DNA from: Nitrososphaera sp.
Lineage (GTDB): Archaea; Thermoproteota; Nitrososphaeria; Nitrososphaerales; Nitrososphaeraceae
Reading direction: 5' to 3'
Length of the DNA: 12,613 bases
Assembly: GCA_025929855.1 (NCBI GenBank)
Contig: JAICPK010000014.1
Coordinates: forward strand, 1-12,613
The position numbers and the translations under genes were made by a program. Every line of letters starts with the position of its first letter. The stretch's first letter is position 1. The notes under the pieces are model-generated. The model was not told the origin of the DNA. It ran no database searches and saw nothing but the letters and a program-made list of their open reading frames with translations. Shown here in pieces: positions 6,095 through 12,370 of the stretch.

Positions 6095-7084
6095 ATGCAG
6101 TCAGAAGAGCCAAAGCTCCTCTCCTTGCTTCGATTACAAAAAGGATACATATCCGGGAAAATCATATCAAAGGAGACAGGCATTTCGACAAGCGGAATCT
6201 CAAAGCGGATAAAGACCCTACGCAAATATGGTTATAACATTGAGTCTAGGCACAGGATGGGTTATAGACTTGCCGGTGAGACGAATCTTCCTCTCCCATG
6301 GGAGCTTACAAAGGTGCTTGATACTTTATTTGTAGGTAAGGATAAAATAATCTACCGGCTGACTACGGATTCGACTCAAAACCTTGCAATCTTGCTTGCT
6401 GAGAAAAACCCCAATTCAGATGGTATAGTGATTATTGCAGGGGAGCAAAAGAGCGGACGTGGCAGGCAAAATCGGAAGTGGCTATCACCCAAGGGAGGTA
6501 TATGGCTATCAGTTGTCTTAAGACCGAGAATTTCCGCTTCCAAGATTACGCTCCTTCCATTTGCTGCCGCACTTGCAGTATGTGATACAATCAAAAAAAC
6601 TACACAACTTGATGCCAAATTAAGATGGCCAAATGATGTTACAATATCTGGCAAAAAAGTAGCAGGCATTCTCATCGACATAAGCATGGAGGCGGAGCGG
6701 ATCAACTATGCTGTCGTTGGGATTGGAATAAATGCTAATGTTGACTCGTCGTCGGCGATCTCTTCGTATCTTGAAAAGGGCATCAAGGTCACATCATTAA
6801 GTGATGAATTAGGCCATAAGACGAACATCCTTGACTTGACAAAGGTGATACTTGAGAGACTTGAGTATTATTATATGGAGCTGAAGCGCTGTGCCCCTAA
6901 TACAATCATAGAGGAGTGGAAGAAAAACTCTGACATATTATATCAGAAGGTTGCAGTGACGCAGAACAATAGAACCATTCAAGGCATAGCTGCAGATGTA
7001 AATGATGATGGATCTCTTTTGGTTAGAACCAACGACTGTAACAATATCAATGTAGTAGCAAGCGACATACATGTCAGATACTAG
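6095..7084 (+). CDS. birA: Bifunctional biotin--[acetyl-CoA-carboxylase] ligase / biotin operon-type repressor BirA
   Basis: BirA activates biotin with ATP to biotinyl-AMP and attaches it to the lysine of a biotin carboxyl carrier protein. In ammonia-oxidising archaea that target is the acetyl/propionyl-CoA carboxylase of the 3-hydroxypropionate/4-hydroxybutyrate cycle. Domains: an N-terminal winged helix at residues ~1-60 (ISGKIISKETGISTSGISKR, ending MGYRLAG), the catalytic domain at ~85-265 and a C-terminal SH3-like domain. The adenylate-binding loop GRGRQ is at 121-125, the biotin-site RWPND at 177-181, and KKVAGILID (187-195) holds the active-site lysine region. At 329 aa it is the long, DNA-binding type. 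It is divergent from a small regulator gene. No biotin synthesis genes are nearby, so its regulatory targets cannot be judged here. Confidence 0.95.
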   Translation: MQSEEPKLLSLLRLQKGYISGKIISKETGISTSGISKRIKTLRKYGYNIESRHRMGYRLAGETNLPLPWELTKVLDTLFVGKDKIIYRLTTDSTQNLAILLAEKNPNSDGIVIIAGEQKSGRGRQNRKWLSPKGGIWLSVVLRPRISASKITLLPFAAALAVCDTIKKTTQLDAKLRWPNDVTISGKKVAGILIDISMEAERINYAVVGIGINANVDSSSAISSYLEKGIKVTSLSDELGHKTNILDLTKVILERLEYYYMELKRCAPNTIIEEWKKNSDILYQKVAVTQNNRTIQGIAADVNDDGSLLVRTNDCNNINVVASDIHVRY

Positions 7085-7327
7085 CGATGTCTTAAGAATC
7101 TACTTTGTATCAATTATTGAGATATATATTGCCTCTACTGTCATAACTATGAAAAACTAACTTGACACAATTCTTTTTCTTATCGTAATCATATTTTTGA
7201 AACTATTATCAGTTGTGCAGCTTTAGCTACTGTCTTTGAAATTTTTTTTGCATTTCTTAAACTTTGGAGTTTGCTATGTTCTTTCTTTCGTGGAGTTAGA
7301 AAATAGCGCCTATATGTGGATCCGCAT
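7085..7327. other. Convergent intergenic region with T-tracts
   Basis: This is the gap between the 3' ends of birA (+) and glycerate kinase (-). It holds no gene. Plus-strand T-tracts at 7171-7180 (TTCTTTTTCT) and 7242-7249 are candidate intrinsic terminators for birA. Confidence 0.5.
7242..7249 (+). terminator. T-tract, candidate birA terminator
   Basis: A run of eight T lies about 160 bp after the birA stop, in the convergent gap. Archaeal RNA polymerase can stop on T-tracts without a hairpin. A shorter tract at 7171-7180 may act first. Confidence 0.35.
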
Positions 7328-8701
7328 CTAGCGTAAGATGGATCCTACTTTACTTAATTCAGGACATACGACAGCAATATCGTTTACATTGGTGCCAGTA
7401 AAACCGGTGAAGATGAGTGAATTCAACTTTTTGAAGGCGTGATAACTATCGTGCATGTTGAGATATTTCTCTAGGTCCATCTTTTTGGCAAGCATTATTG
7501 TCTTTGGTGATACAAGTGCGCCAGCTGCATCCGAGTTGCCGTCTATTCCATCCGTTCCTATGCATCCTATAGCAACATCGTGTCGATCAAGCTCAGCCAA
7601 ACATGAAAGTGCAGCTTCCTGGTTCCTCCCTCCAAGACCATTTTTACCTCTGCCTAGCTTGACAGTTGTCTCACCTCCGGCTACTATTGCAAGACGCTTG
7701 CGTCCAAGGCCTAATGCACGCTGTGCCAGAAATGCTCCAAATTCTTTAGCCTCGCCATCAAATTCTGATCCAAGATTTACTGCTTGCATGCCGCGCTTTT
7801 TGAGGTAGCCTACTGCTGCTTTGCATGCAATAGCATTGTTTCCAATAAGCACGTTGTGGATGCGAGAAAACAGCTCATCTTGTGGCTTGGGCGTTTCCTT
7901 GATCTTGCCCTTGGCGCCTTTGGCAATATATTGGATAGCAGCAGCGGGACCTTCTATGCGATATTTTCTCAAAATATTCGAGGCATCCATAAAAGTCGAG
8001 CTATCAGGACAGGTAGGGCCTGAAGCAATCATTCCTAGGTCATCTCCTATCACGTCAGAGATGATCAGCGACAGCAGGGCACATGAGCCGTTCACGTGTC
8101 GCAGGAGCTGGCCTCCCTTGACGGCTGACAGGTGCTTTCGCACTGCATTTATCTCATGAATTGATGCTCCGGAGCGAAGGAGCAAGCTTGTGATTTTTTG
8201 CTTGTTAGCTAAAGAGATGCCTGATGCAGGCAGGGGCATTAGTGCTGAGCCACCACCTGAGATTAGGAAAACTACAAGATCATTCTGATCCGCCTTTCTC
8301 AAAATCGAGAGAATATTTCTTGTGCCCTTTATCCCCGCCTTGTCTGGGATTGGATGCGAGGCCTCAGTCACTAAAACCCTCTTAATCTCCTTAGTCTTGG
8401 TCCCATATGGAACAGTAATTGCACCAGCAGCAACCTTGTTATCCAAGATAGAGCAAACCGCATAGGCCATGCCCAATGTTGCCTTACCGGCACCCACAAT
8501 GTAAACGCGGTCGAACTCTCCCACCTTTGCAACATTTCCGTAAATGTCACGTACTGTCAGTTTACTATTGCTGAATTTTACAGCATGCTTTATGAGCGGA
8601 GCAGGCCTTACACTGTCAATTGCGGCCGCAAGTGTTGAAAGAATTAGCCTCGAAGACTTACTATTATGAAATCTCTCCAATTTATGACGATTTACAATCA
8701 A
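7328..8701 (-). CDS. gck: Glycerate 2-kinase (DUF4147/MOFRL family)
   Basis: This enzyme phosphorylates D-glycerate with ATP to 2-phosphoglycerate, feeding lower glycolysis/gluconeogenesis. At 457 aa it has the usual family length. The N-terminal DUF4147 domain shows YIVGAGKATLGMAYAV, the phosphate-binding ISGGGSALMPLP (about 147-158), NAVRKHLSAVKGGQLL and SDVIGDDLGMIASGPT. The C-terminal MOFRL domain shows AGGETTVKLG, GKNGLGGRNQEAALS, GTDGIDGNSDAAGA and TGTNVNDI. All signature motifs are intact. The start is taken as the TTG at 8699-8701, the first possible start after an in-frame stop. No ATG exists before the conserved domain, so a TTG at codon 8 is the only near alternative. A TATA-like box sits about 40 bp upstream, and a zinc-ribbon gene lies 49 bp upstream on the same strand. 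Confidence 0.93.
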   Translation of the reverse strand: MIVNRHKLERFHNSKSSRLILSTLAAAIDSVRPAPLIKHAVKFSNSKLTVRDIYGNVAKVGEFDRVYIVGAGKATLGMAYAVCSILDNKVAAGAITVPYGTKTKEIKRVLVTEASHPIPDKAGIKGTRNILSILRKADQNDLVVFLISGGGSALMPLPASGISLANKQKITSLLLRSGASIHEINAVRKHLSAVKGGQLLRHVNGSCALLSLIISDVIGDDLGMIASGPTCPDSSTFMDASNILRKYRIEGPAAAIQYIAKGAKGKIKETPKPQDELFSRIHNVLIGNNAIACKAAVGYLKKRGMQAVNLGSEFDGEAKEFGAFLAQRALGLGRKRLAIVAGGETTVKLGRGKNGLGGRNQEAALSCLAELDRHDVAIGCIGTDGIDGNSDAAGALVSPKTIMLAKKMDLEKYLNMHDSYHAFKKLNSLIFTGFTGTNVNDIAVVCPELSKVGSILR

Positions 8702-8735
8702 TCATTCAATCAATAGTTAGTTACGGGTTACAGCA

Positions 8736-8745
8736 CTTAATAATT
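8736..8745 (-). promoter_or_regulatory. TATA-like box for glycerate 2-kinase
   Basis: The minus strand reads AATTATTAAG about 40 bp before the TTG start, predicting a leader of about 13 nt. It lies in the 49-bp gap after the zinc-ribbon gene, so the kinase may be transcribed separately or by read-through. Confidence 0.35.
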
Positions 8746-8750
8746 TCTTT

Positions 8751-8963
8751 TTATGTTGCCGATTTCTTTATTGTATATAGGCAGAAGTCGCATTCTTCAC
8801 AGACATAATACAGGTTGTCAAAGTCAGAACAAAGCATCATGCTATCGTGACAGCGTGGACATTCTATCTCATGTTCTAAGAACGGAACTGGATTTTCTTG
8901 CTCCTCTTTGGCTTTCATGCTTGCTGACATTACCTTTTCTGTTTCAAGCGTCGGTTCCACCAT
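8751..8963 (-). CDS. Small zinc-ribbon protein, hypothetical
   Basis: This 70-aa protein has a polar, acidic N-terminal 30 residues followed by a rubredoxin/zinc-ribbon-like knuckle pair: CPRC at 35-38 and CEEC at 55-58. Extra cysteines lie at 45 and 61. The spacing suggests one structural Zn site, with a DNLYYV beta strand between the knuckles. Its size and form resemble the small zinc-ribbon proteins common in archaea, which bind nucleic acids or partners, but no specific function can be read. A TATA-like box 27 bp upstream supports the ATG at 8963. The antisense frame over the same bases (from 8753) has no recognisable features and is taken as a shadow. Confidence 0.82.
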   Translation of the reverse strand: MVEPTLETEKVMSASMKAKEEQENPVPFLEHEIECPRCHDSMMLCSDFDNLYYVCEECDFCLYTIKKSAT

Positions 8964-8985
8964 GAAAGAAAATATTTAGATAGTT

Positions 8986-8994
8986 CTTTTTAAG
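8986..8994 (-). promoter_or_regulatory. TATA-like box for zinc-ribbon gene
   Basis: The minus strand reads CTTAAAAAG, centred 27 bp before the ATG at 8963. A second AT-rich element (8972-8980) is too close to the start to serve this ATG. Confidence 0.45.
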
Positions 8995-9063
8995 ACCTGC
9001 AACACCTTCAAGAGAGGGAGAGGGTATCCCTATTCATCTAGAGTATATGAAAAATTTGAGTAA

Positions 9064-9115
9064 AAGCCTTACAATCTCTCAAGCGCTTTGGTCTGCATTG
9101 ATTAAGGCTTAATCA
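9064..9115. repeat. Palindrome cluster
   Basis: Three elements occur within 52 bp: AAGCCTTA (9064-9071), the 8-bp palindrome AAGCGCTT (9081-9088), and TGATTAAGGCTTAATCA (9099-9115), a perfect 8+1+8 inverted repeat. The first element is the inverse of TAAGGCTT inside the third, so the whole segment could fold as one larger hairpin or bind several regulator dimers. Confidence 0.5.
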
Positions 9116-9322
9116 GCTATCCCTCTATGCTTCGATTTTTTTGTGGATGCAAATTGTGAATTTTGGATTTTCTTTTCGATAGAGTTTAGTCACAGTAAGC
9201 ATTGCTCTTCCATTATTCTCTGTTCAAGCATAAGAATGAGATTATACATCCATCCATTATGAAAAAAGACACAACATGATTCTTAAAAATTGTATGCTCT
9301 TCCTTCATCCGGTGCTAAAAGC

Positions 9323-9330
9323 ATAAATTA
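9323..9330 (+). promoter_or_regulatory. TATA-like box for DUF2203 gene
   Basis: ATAAATTA lies about 21 bp before the ATG at 9348 and about 30 bp before the ATG at 9357. It makes the TTG at 9339 unlikely as a start. Confidence 0.4.
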
Positions 9331-9347
9331 TCTAAAAATTGAACAAA

Positions 9348-9758
9348 ATGTCGTTAATGTGTACACTGTATACGCCACAGACTGCTGATAAGGCACTGCC
9401 GGAGGTCAAACGATTATTTGAAAATATCATAATGCAAAAGAATCATGTTGTTGCCTTGCAAGAGGAGATTCAGACAATAATCGACTCGGGCAGTCCTTTT
9501 GAAGGTTTCATAAGCAAAAAACAAGAGCTAAACACCTCTGTCACCAATCTGTATAGGGCGATAGAGCAGCTTGAGGCGACAGGGGTAATAATAAAAAGCG
9601 TAGATGAAGGCTTGCTTGATTTCCCCTCAAGGAGGTTTGACGAAGAGGTCTGGCTCTGCTGGAAAGTAGGGGAAAATAAGATCAAGTTCTGGCATGGAAA
9701 AGATGAAGGCTTTATGGGACGCAAGCCTCTTGAGAGCACGGGCGTAATAGAGCCGTAG
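9348..9758 (+). CDS. DUF2203 family protein
   Basis: This is a small soluble protein of the DUF2203 family, whose function is unknown. The N-terminal helix part has LYTPQTADKALPEVKRLFENI, comparable to the family's 'F...A...LP.v' opening, followed by helices of coiled-coil character. The C-terminal signature is intact: LEATGVIIKSVDEGLLDFPS, then EEVWLCWKVGENKIKFWHGK and GFMGRKPLE. The frame is open from TTG 9339. I use ATG 9348 because of the promoter spacing, and ATG 9357 is equally possible. The next gene starts 36 bp downstream with its own AT-rich box, so co-transcription is uncertain. Confidence 0.88.
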   Translation: MSLMCTLYTPQTADKALPEVKRLFENIIMQKNHVVALQEEIQTIIDSGSPFEGFISKKQELNTSVTNLYRAIEQLEATGVIIKSVDEGLLDFPSRRFDEEVWLCWKVGENKIKFWHGKDEGFMGRKPLESTGVIEP

Positions 9759-9766
9759 CTTTATAG
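9759..9766 (+). promoter_or_regulatory. TATA-like box
   Basis: CTTTATAG lies about 32 bp before the ATG at 9795. It would give a leader of about 6 nt. Confidence 0.35.
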
Positions 9767-9794
9767 AATCGAGTGGCGGCGAATCATAATATAT

Positions 9795-10058
9795 ATGCCT
9801 ATAGACGCAGCTGAGTTTGACGCCCACAAAGATGTTGGAACCATCATTACGCAATTCTTATGTAGAAACTCAGACAAAGGCTACTCTGCCAAAGAGATAG
9901 CGCAGGCAACGGGTATTGCAGAGGCAAATGTAAATAATGCCATGCTCAAGTTAGGGTTATCTGATCTTGCAAGCGCTATAGCAGGCAAGAGGAAAAAGCT
10001 TCGTATAGAGGATGTAACGATAAATGGCATAACCTATTACCGGTGTGTCTCTCAATGA
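9795..10058 (+). CDS. Small winged-helix-like hypothetical protein
   Basis: This 87-aa protein has a helix-turn-helix-like core: DVGTIITQFLCRNS, then KGYSAKEIAQATGIAEANVNNAML (helix 2, turn, helix 3). A basic stretch GKRKKLR and a short hairpin VTINGITYYRCVSQ, which looks like a wing, follow. Its overall size and ending resemble the 86-aa protein at 5453-5713, but I see no close sequence similarity. It has no signal or membrane segment. It lies 47 bp before the UbiA-family gene on the same strand. Nucleic-acid binding is inference from the pattern. Confidence 0.75.
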   Translation: MPIDAAEFDAHKDVGTIITQFLCRNSDKGYSAKEIAQATGIAEANVNNAMLKLGLSDLASAIAGKRKKLRIEDVTINGITYYRCVSQ

Positions 10059-10070
10059 TTTCAAAAAACA

Positions 10071-10080
10071 TACTAATAAG
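10071..10080 (+). promoter_or_regulatory. TATA-like box for UbiA-family gene
   Basis: TACTAATAAG predicts a start near 10101, 5 nt before the GTG. The purine-rich AGGAGAT at about 10097-10103 would be a ribosome-binding site only on read-through transcripts from the upstream gene. Confidence 0.35.
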
Positions 10081-10105
10081 CTTCTCTGCATATGGCAGGA
10101 GATAA

Positions 10106-10984
10106 GTGCTATCTATTTGGCTGCGAGCTATCCGGATCCGATTCCTGCTAGCGTCAGTAATTGCAGTCAGTAACGGCCTTGCAATTACTTACTGGAAATA
10201 TGCTACCATAGACCCACTCTATGCCGTACTTACGTATATTGGCGTGGTTTTTTTGCATGCAAGCGTGGATCTTCTCAATGACTACTGGGATTATAAGCGA
10301 GGAATCGACAGCGCAACGAAAAGAACAAAGTTCAGCGGTGGGACAGGAGTTCTTCCTGAACACCTATTGACACCGCGCACTGTATACATAGCTGGAATAA
10401 TATTTCTGATCCTTGGCGCGTCCATAGGCGCATATTTTGTCGCAATACGTGGGATAACGATAGCAGTAATACTTAGCTTTGCAGTCGTTGCAATCTACTT
10501 TTATTCAACAAGAATTGTAAATGCTGGTTTGGGTGAACTCTTTGTTGCTATCAAGGGAGCCATGATCGTGCTTGGAACGGTTTACGTCCAAAATGCTGTA
10601 TTAGAGCCGGCTGCTCTATATGGAGGAGCAATAGTCGGTATCCTATCTGCAACTGTGCTCTTTATCAATTCATTTCCGGATTATGAAGCAGATAGATCAA
10701 AAGGACGTCGTACCTTGGTAATAATTCTCGGAAGGAAAACTGCTTCAGCGATATTTCCCATATTTATCATTACTGCCTATGCTTTGGTAGTCGGAGGTAT
10801 TTTTCTCGGCTATACAAAGATCTATTCGCTAATCAGTTTTGCATCGATACCGATTGCTATTAAATCAATCTTGTCACTGAGAAAAGAACCGGAAAGTATT
10901 GAAAAGATAGTGCCTGCAATGGCTTCAGCCGTAACATACTCTAGGATTACTGGCTTATTGCTGGCAGTCAGTTTTATTCTATAG
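10106..10984 (+). CDS. UbiA-family polyprenyl/isoprenoid transferase (MenA-like)
   Basis: This is an integral membrane prenyltransferase of 292 aa with about eight to nine hydrophobic helices. The first Asp-rich motif NDYWDYKRGID (residues 58-68) follows the NDxxDxxxxxD form, and the second is DYEADRSKGRRTL (from residue 192). Both bind the Mg-diphosphate of the prenyl donor. The 'NDYxDYxxGxD' form and the absence of other domains resemble MenA, which prenylates dihydroxynaphthoate in menaquinone synthesis. Geranylgeranylglyceryl-phosphate or other lipid substrates cannot be excluded. No other quinone gene is nearby. The start is GTG 10106. The ATG at 10092 is out of frame, and the GTG is preceded by AGGAGAT. 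The upstream small winged-helix gene may share its transcript. Confidence 0.9.
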   Translation: MLSIWLRAIRIRFLLASVIAVSNGLAITYWKYATIDPLYAVLTYIGVVFLHASVDLLNDYWDYKRGIDSATKRTKFSGGTGVLPEHLLTPRTVYIAGIIFLILGASIGAYFVAIRGITIAVILSFAVVAIYFYSTRIVNAGLGELFVAIKGAMIVLGTVYVQNAVLEPAALYGGAIVGILSATVLFINSFPDYEADRSKGRRTLVIILGRKTASAIFPIFIITAYALVVGGIFLGYTKIYSLISFASIPIAIKSILSLRKEPESIEKIVPAMASAVTYSRITGLLLAVSFIL

Positions 10985-11150
10985 ATGAGAAAATATATAT
11001 TCTTCTAAATTATTTCTTTGGGTTGCCTTTTAATAACACAGGTTTTTGTCTTGAAAATATCTTAGCAAAAGGGTAAAGCCTAAACTTCTAGTGGGTAATA
11101 AGTAATAACATTCGATTCATTATTATTTTGCATGTTGCTATATCAAAACG
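10985..11150. other. Intergenic region before aldo/keto reductase
   Basis: No gene is seen in these 166 bp. T-rich tracts (for example TTTTT at 11043-11047) could end the UbiA-family transcript. The 3' end carries the promoter-like box of the next gene. Confidence 0.4.
11122..11129 (+). promoter_or_regulatory. TATA-like box for aldo/keto reductase
   Basis: ATTATTTT is centred about 26 bp before the TTG at 11151. It supports that TTG as the first codon of a leaderless mRNA. Confidence 0.4.
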
Positions 11151-12323
11151 TTGTCGTCTTCATCATCGTCGTCGTCATCATCAACCCCATACCAAACGCT
11201 TGAGGGGTATGCTACACCGGAGGGCACAAAGAAATACATCGAGTATGCTATATCACAGGGAAGGCCGAGAAGTCACTTTAAGTCTTTTGACAGCCTGCAT
11301 CTGTCAAGCATGGGTATGGGGACATACTTGGGTCAGCTAAGTGAGGAAGATGATCAGGCTGTTGAAAATGCGGTCTATCAGTCAGTCAAGTCAGGCGCAG
11401 TCAATGTCATCGATACTGCGATAAATTACCGTGCCATGAGGTCGGAAAAGAGCATCGGTAGAGCACTTCTGCGTCTAGTAAACGACAGGATAGTTTCACG
11501 AGACCAGGTTTTTGTATCTACCAAGAATGGCTATATTACAAATGATGGTGACTACCCAAACATCGATGTAATGGAATACATCCACAGGATGTATATCCAG
11601 ACCGAAGTAATAACTGCTGATGAGATCAGCTCCGGCTACAATGTCATCAACCCTAACTACCTTGCCAAGTGCATTGACAAGTCACTCATGAACATGCACA
11701 TTTCTACCATCGATCTCGTTTACATTCACAATGCCTTTGAAAGTTGGTATCAGGATGTAAGCAGGGAGCAGTTTATGGAGATGCTTGTAAAGGCATTTGA
11801 AGTTTATGAAAAATATCGGGCTAAAAGCAAGATTCGTTACTATGGCATGGCAACTTGGACCTGCTTCAGAGTTCCCTTCGGTAGTCCAGAATACCTCTCG
11901 CTTGAGCAAGCAGTCAAGAGTGCCGAGAGTGTCGGAGGCCAGGATCATGGGTTTAGATTTATCCAGCTCCCCTACAATCTTGCATACAGCGAGGCACTTT
12001 TGCTTAGGAACCAGTCAGTAGGTTCTGAGCAAAATCTTACAATTCTGCAAGCAGCAGCAAAACTCAATATTGGCATATTTACTAGCATACCTCTCTTTCA
12101 GGGAAGACTCCTCAGTAGCCAGATCCCTAATTATGGAAATGTCACTGACCCTGTAGCCAAACTGCTTCAGATAATTCGATCAAGTCCATCAGTCATTGCA
12201 CCTCTTATTGGACAGAAAAAGCCTGAGCACGTTGAAGAAAACCTAAAAACTGCAAATATGCCGCCTCTTTCAGACGAAGAATTCAAGCAGGCTATTAGAA
12301 TACTCACTAGCCAGCAATTATAA
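11151..12323 (+). CDS. Aldo/keto reductase family oxidoreductase with poly-Ser N-terminus
   Basis: This is a TIM-barrel NAD(P)H-dependent oxidoreductase of 390 aa. The full catalytic tetrad is visible: D88 and Y93 (NVIDTAINYRAMRSEKSIGRAL), K125 (VFVSTKNGY) and H193 (IDLVYIHNA). Later landmarks are IRYYGMATW, the barrel strand FIQLPYNL, LNIGIFTSIPLFQG and the cofactor-end SPSVIAPLIGQKKPEHVEENL. Substrate is unknown. Two oddities: residues 2-11 are ten consecutive serines written as TCN codons, and K125 to H193 spans 68 residues, against about 33 in typical AKRs, implying a ~35-residue insertion after the lysine (ITNDGDYPNIDVMEYIHRMY...). The start is TTG 11151. There is no in-frame ATG or GTG between it and the stop at 11106, and the TATA-like box is spaced for it. 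Confidence 0.92.
   Translation: MSSSSSSSSSSTPYQTLEGYATPEGTKKYIEYAISQGRPRSHFKSFDSLHLSSMGMGTYLGQLSEEDDQAVENAVYQSVKSGAVNVIDTAINYRAMRSEKSIGRALLRLVNDRIVSRDQVFVSTKNGYITNDGDYPNIDVMEYIHRMYIQTEVITADEISSGYNVINPNYLAKCIDKSLMNMHISTIDLVYIHNAFESWYQDVSREQFMEMLVKAFEVYEKYRAKSKIRYYGMATWTCFRVPFGSPEYLSLEQAVKSAESVGGQDHGFRFIQLPYNLAYSEALLLRNQSVGSEQNLTILQAAAKLNIGIFTSIPLFQGRLLSSQIPNYGNVTDPVAKLLQIIRSSPSVIAPLIGQKKPEHVEENLKTANMPPLSDEEFKQAIRILTSQQL
11154..11183 (+). repeat. TCN trinucleotide repeat coding poly-serine
   Basis: Ten successive TCN codons (TCG, TCT, TCA mixed) directly follow the start codon of the aldo/keto reductase. Synonymous mixing shows that the tract is not a freshly expanded pure microsatellite. Confidence 0.8.
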
Positions 12324-12370
12324 GAAACTAGAAATTACGGCCATAATGTGTTGGTCGATGACAGTAGCGT

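Larger units (their letters stand above)
8964..9338. other. 375-bp divergent intergenic region
   Basis: There is no gene on either strand. It contains the promoters of the zinc-ribbon gene (-) and the DUF2203 gene (+), plus a cluster of palindromes at 9064-9115 (listed separately). The rest is AT-rich with no recognised structure. Confidence 0.55.

Noticed and set aside
7455..8159. Plus-strand open frames opposite glycerate kinase
   Set aside because: Shadows of a complete, motif-rich gene on the minus strand.
8753..8965. Plus-strand frame opposite the zinc-ribbon gene
   Set aside because: No recognisable motif, whereas the minus strand encodes paired CxxC knuckles and has a spaced promoter box.
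11128..11340. Plus-strand frame overlapping the aldo/keto reductase start
   Set aside because: Its His/Arg-rich sequence arises from reading the TCN repeat in another frame; no conservation cue.
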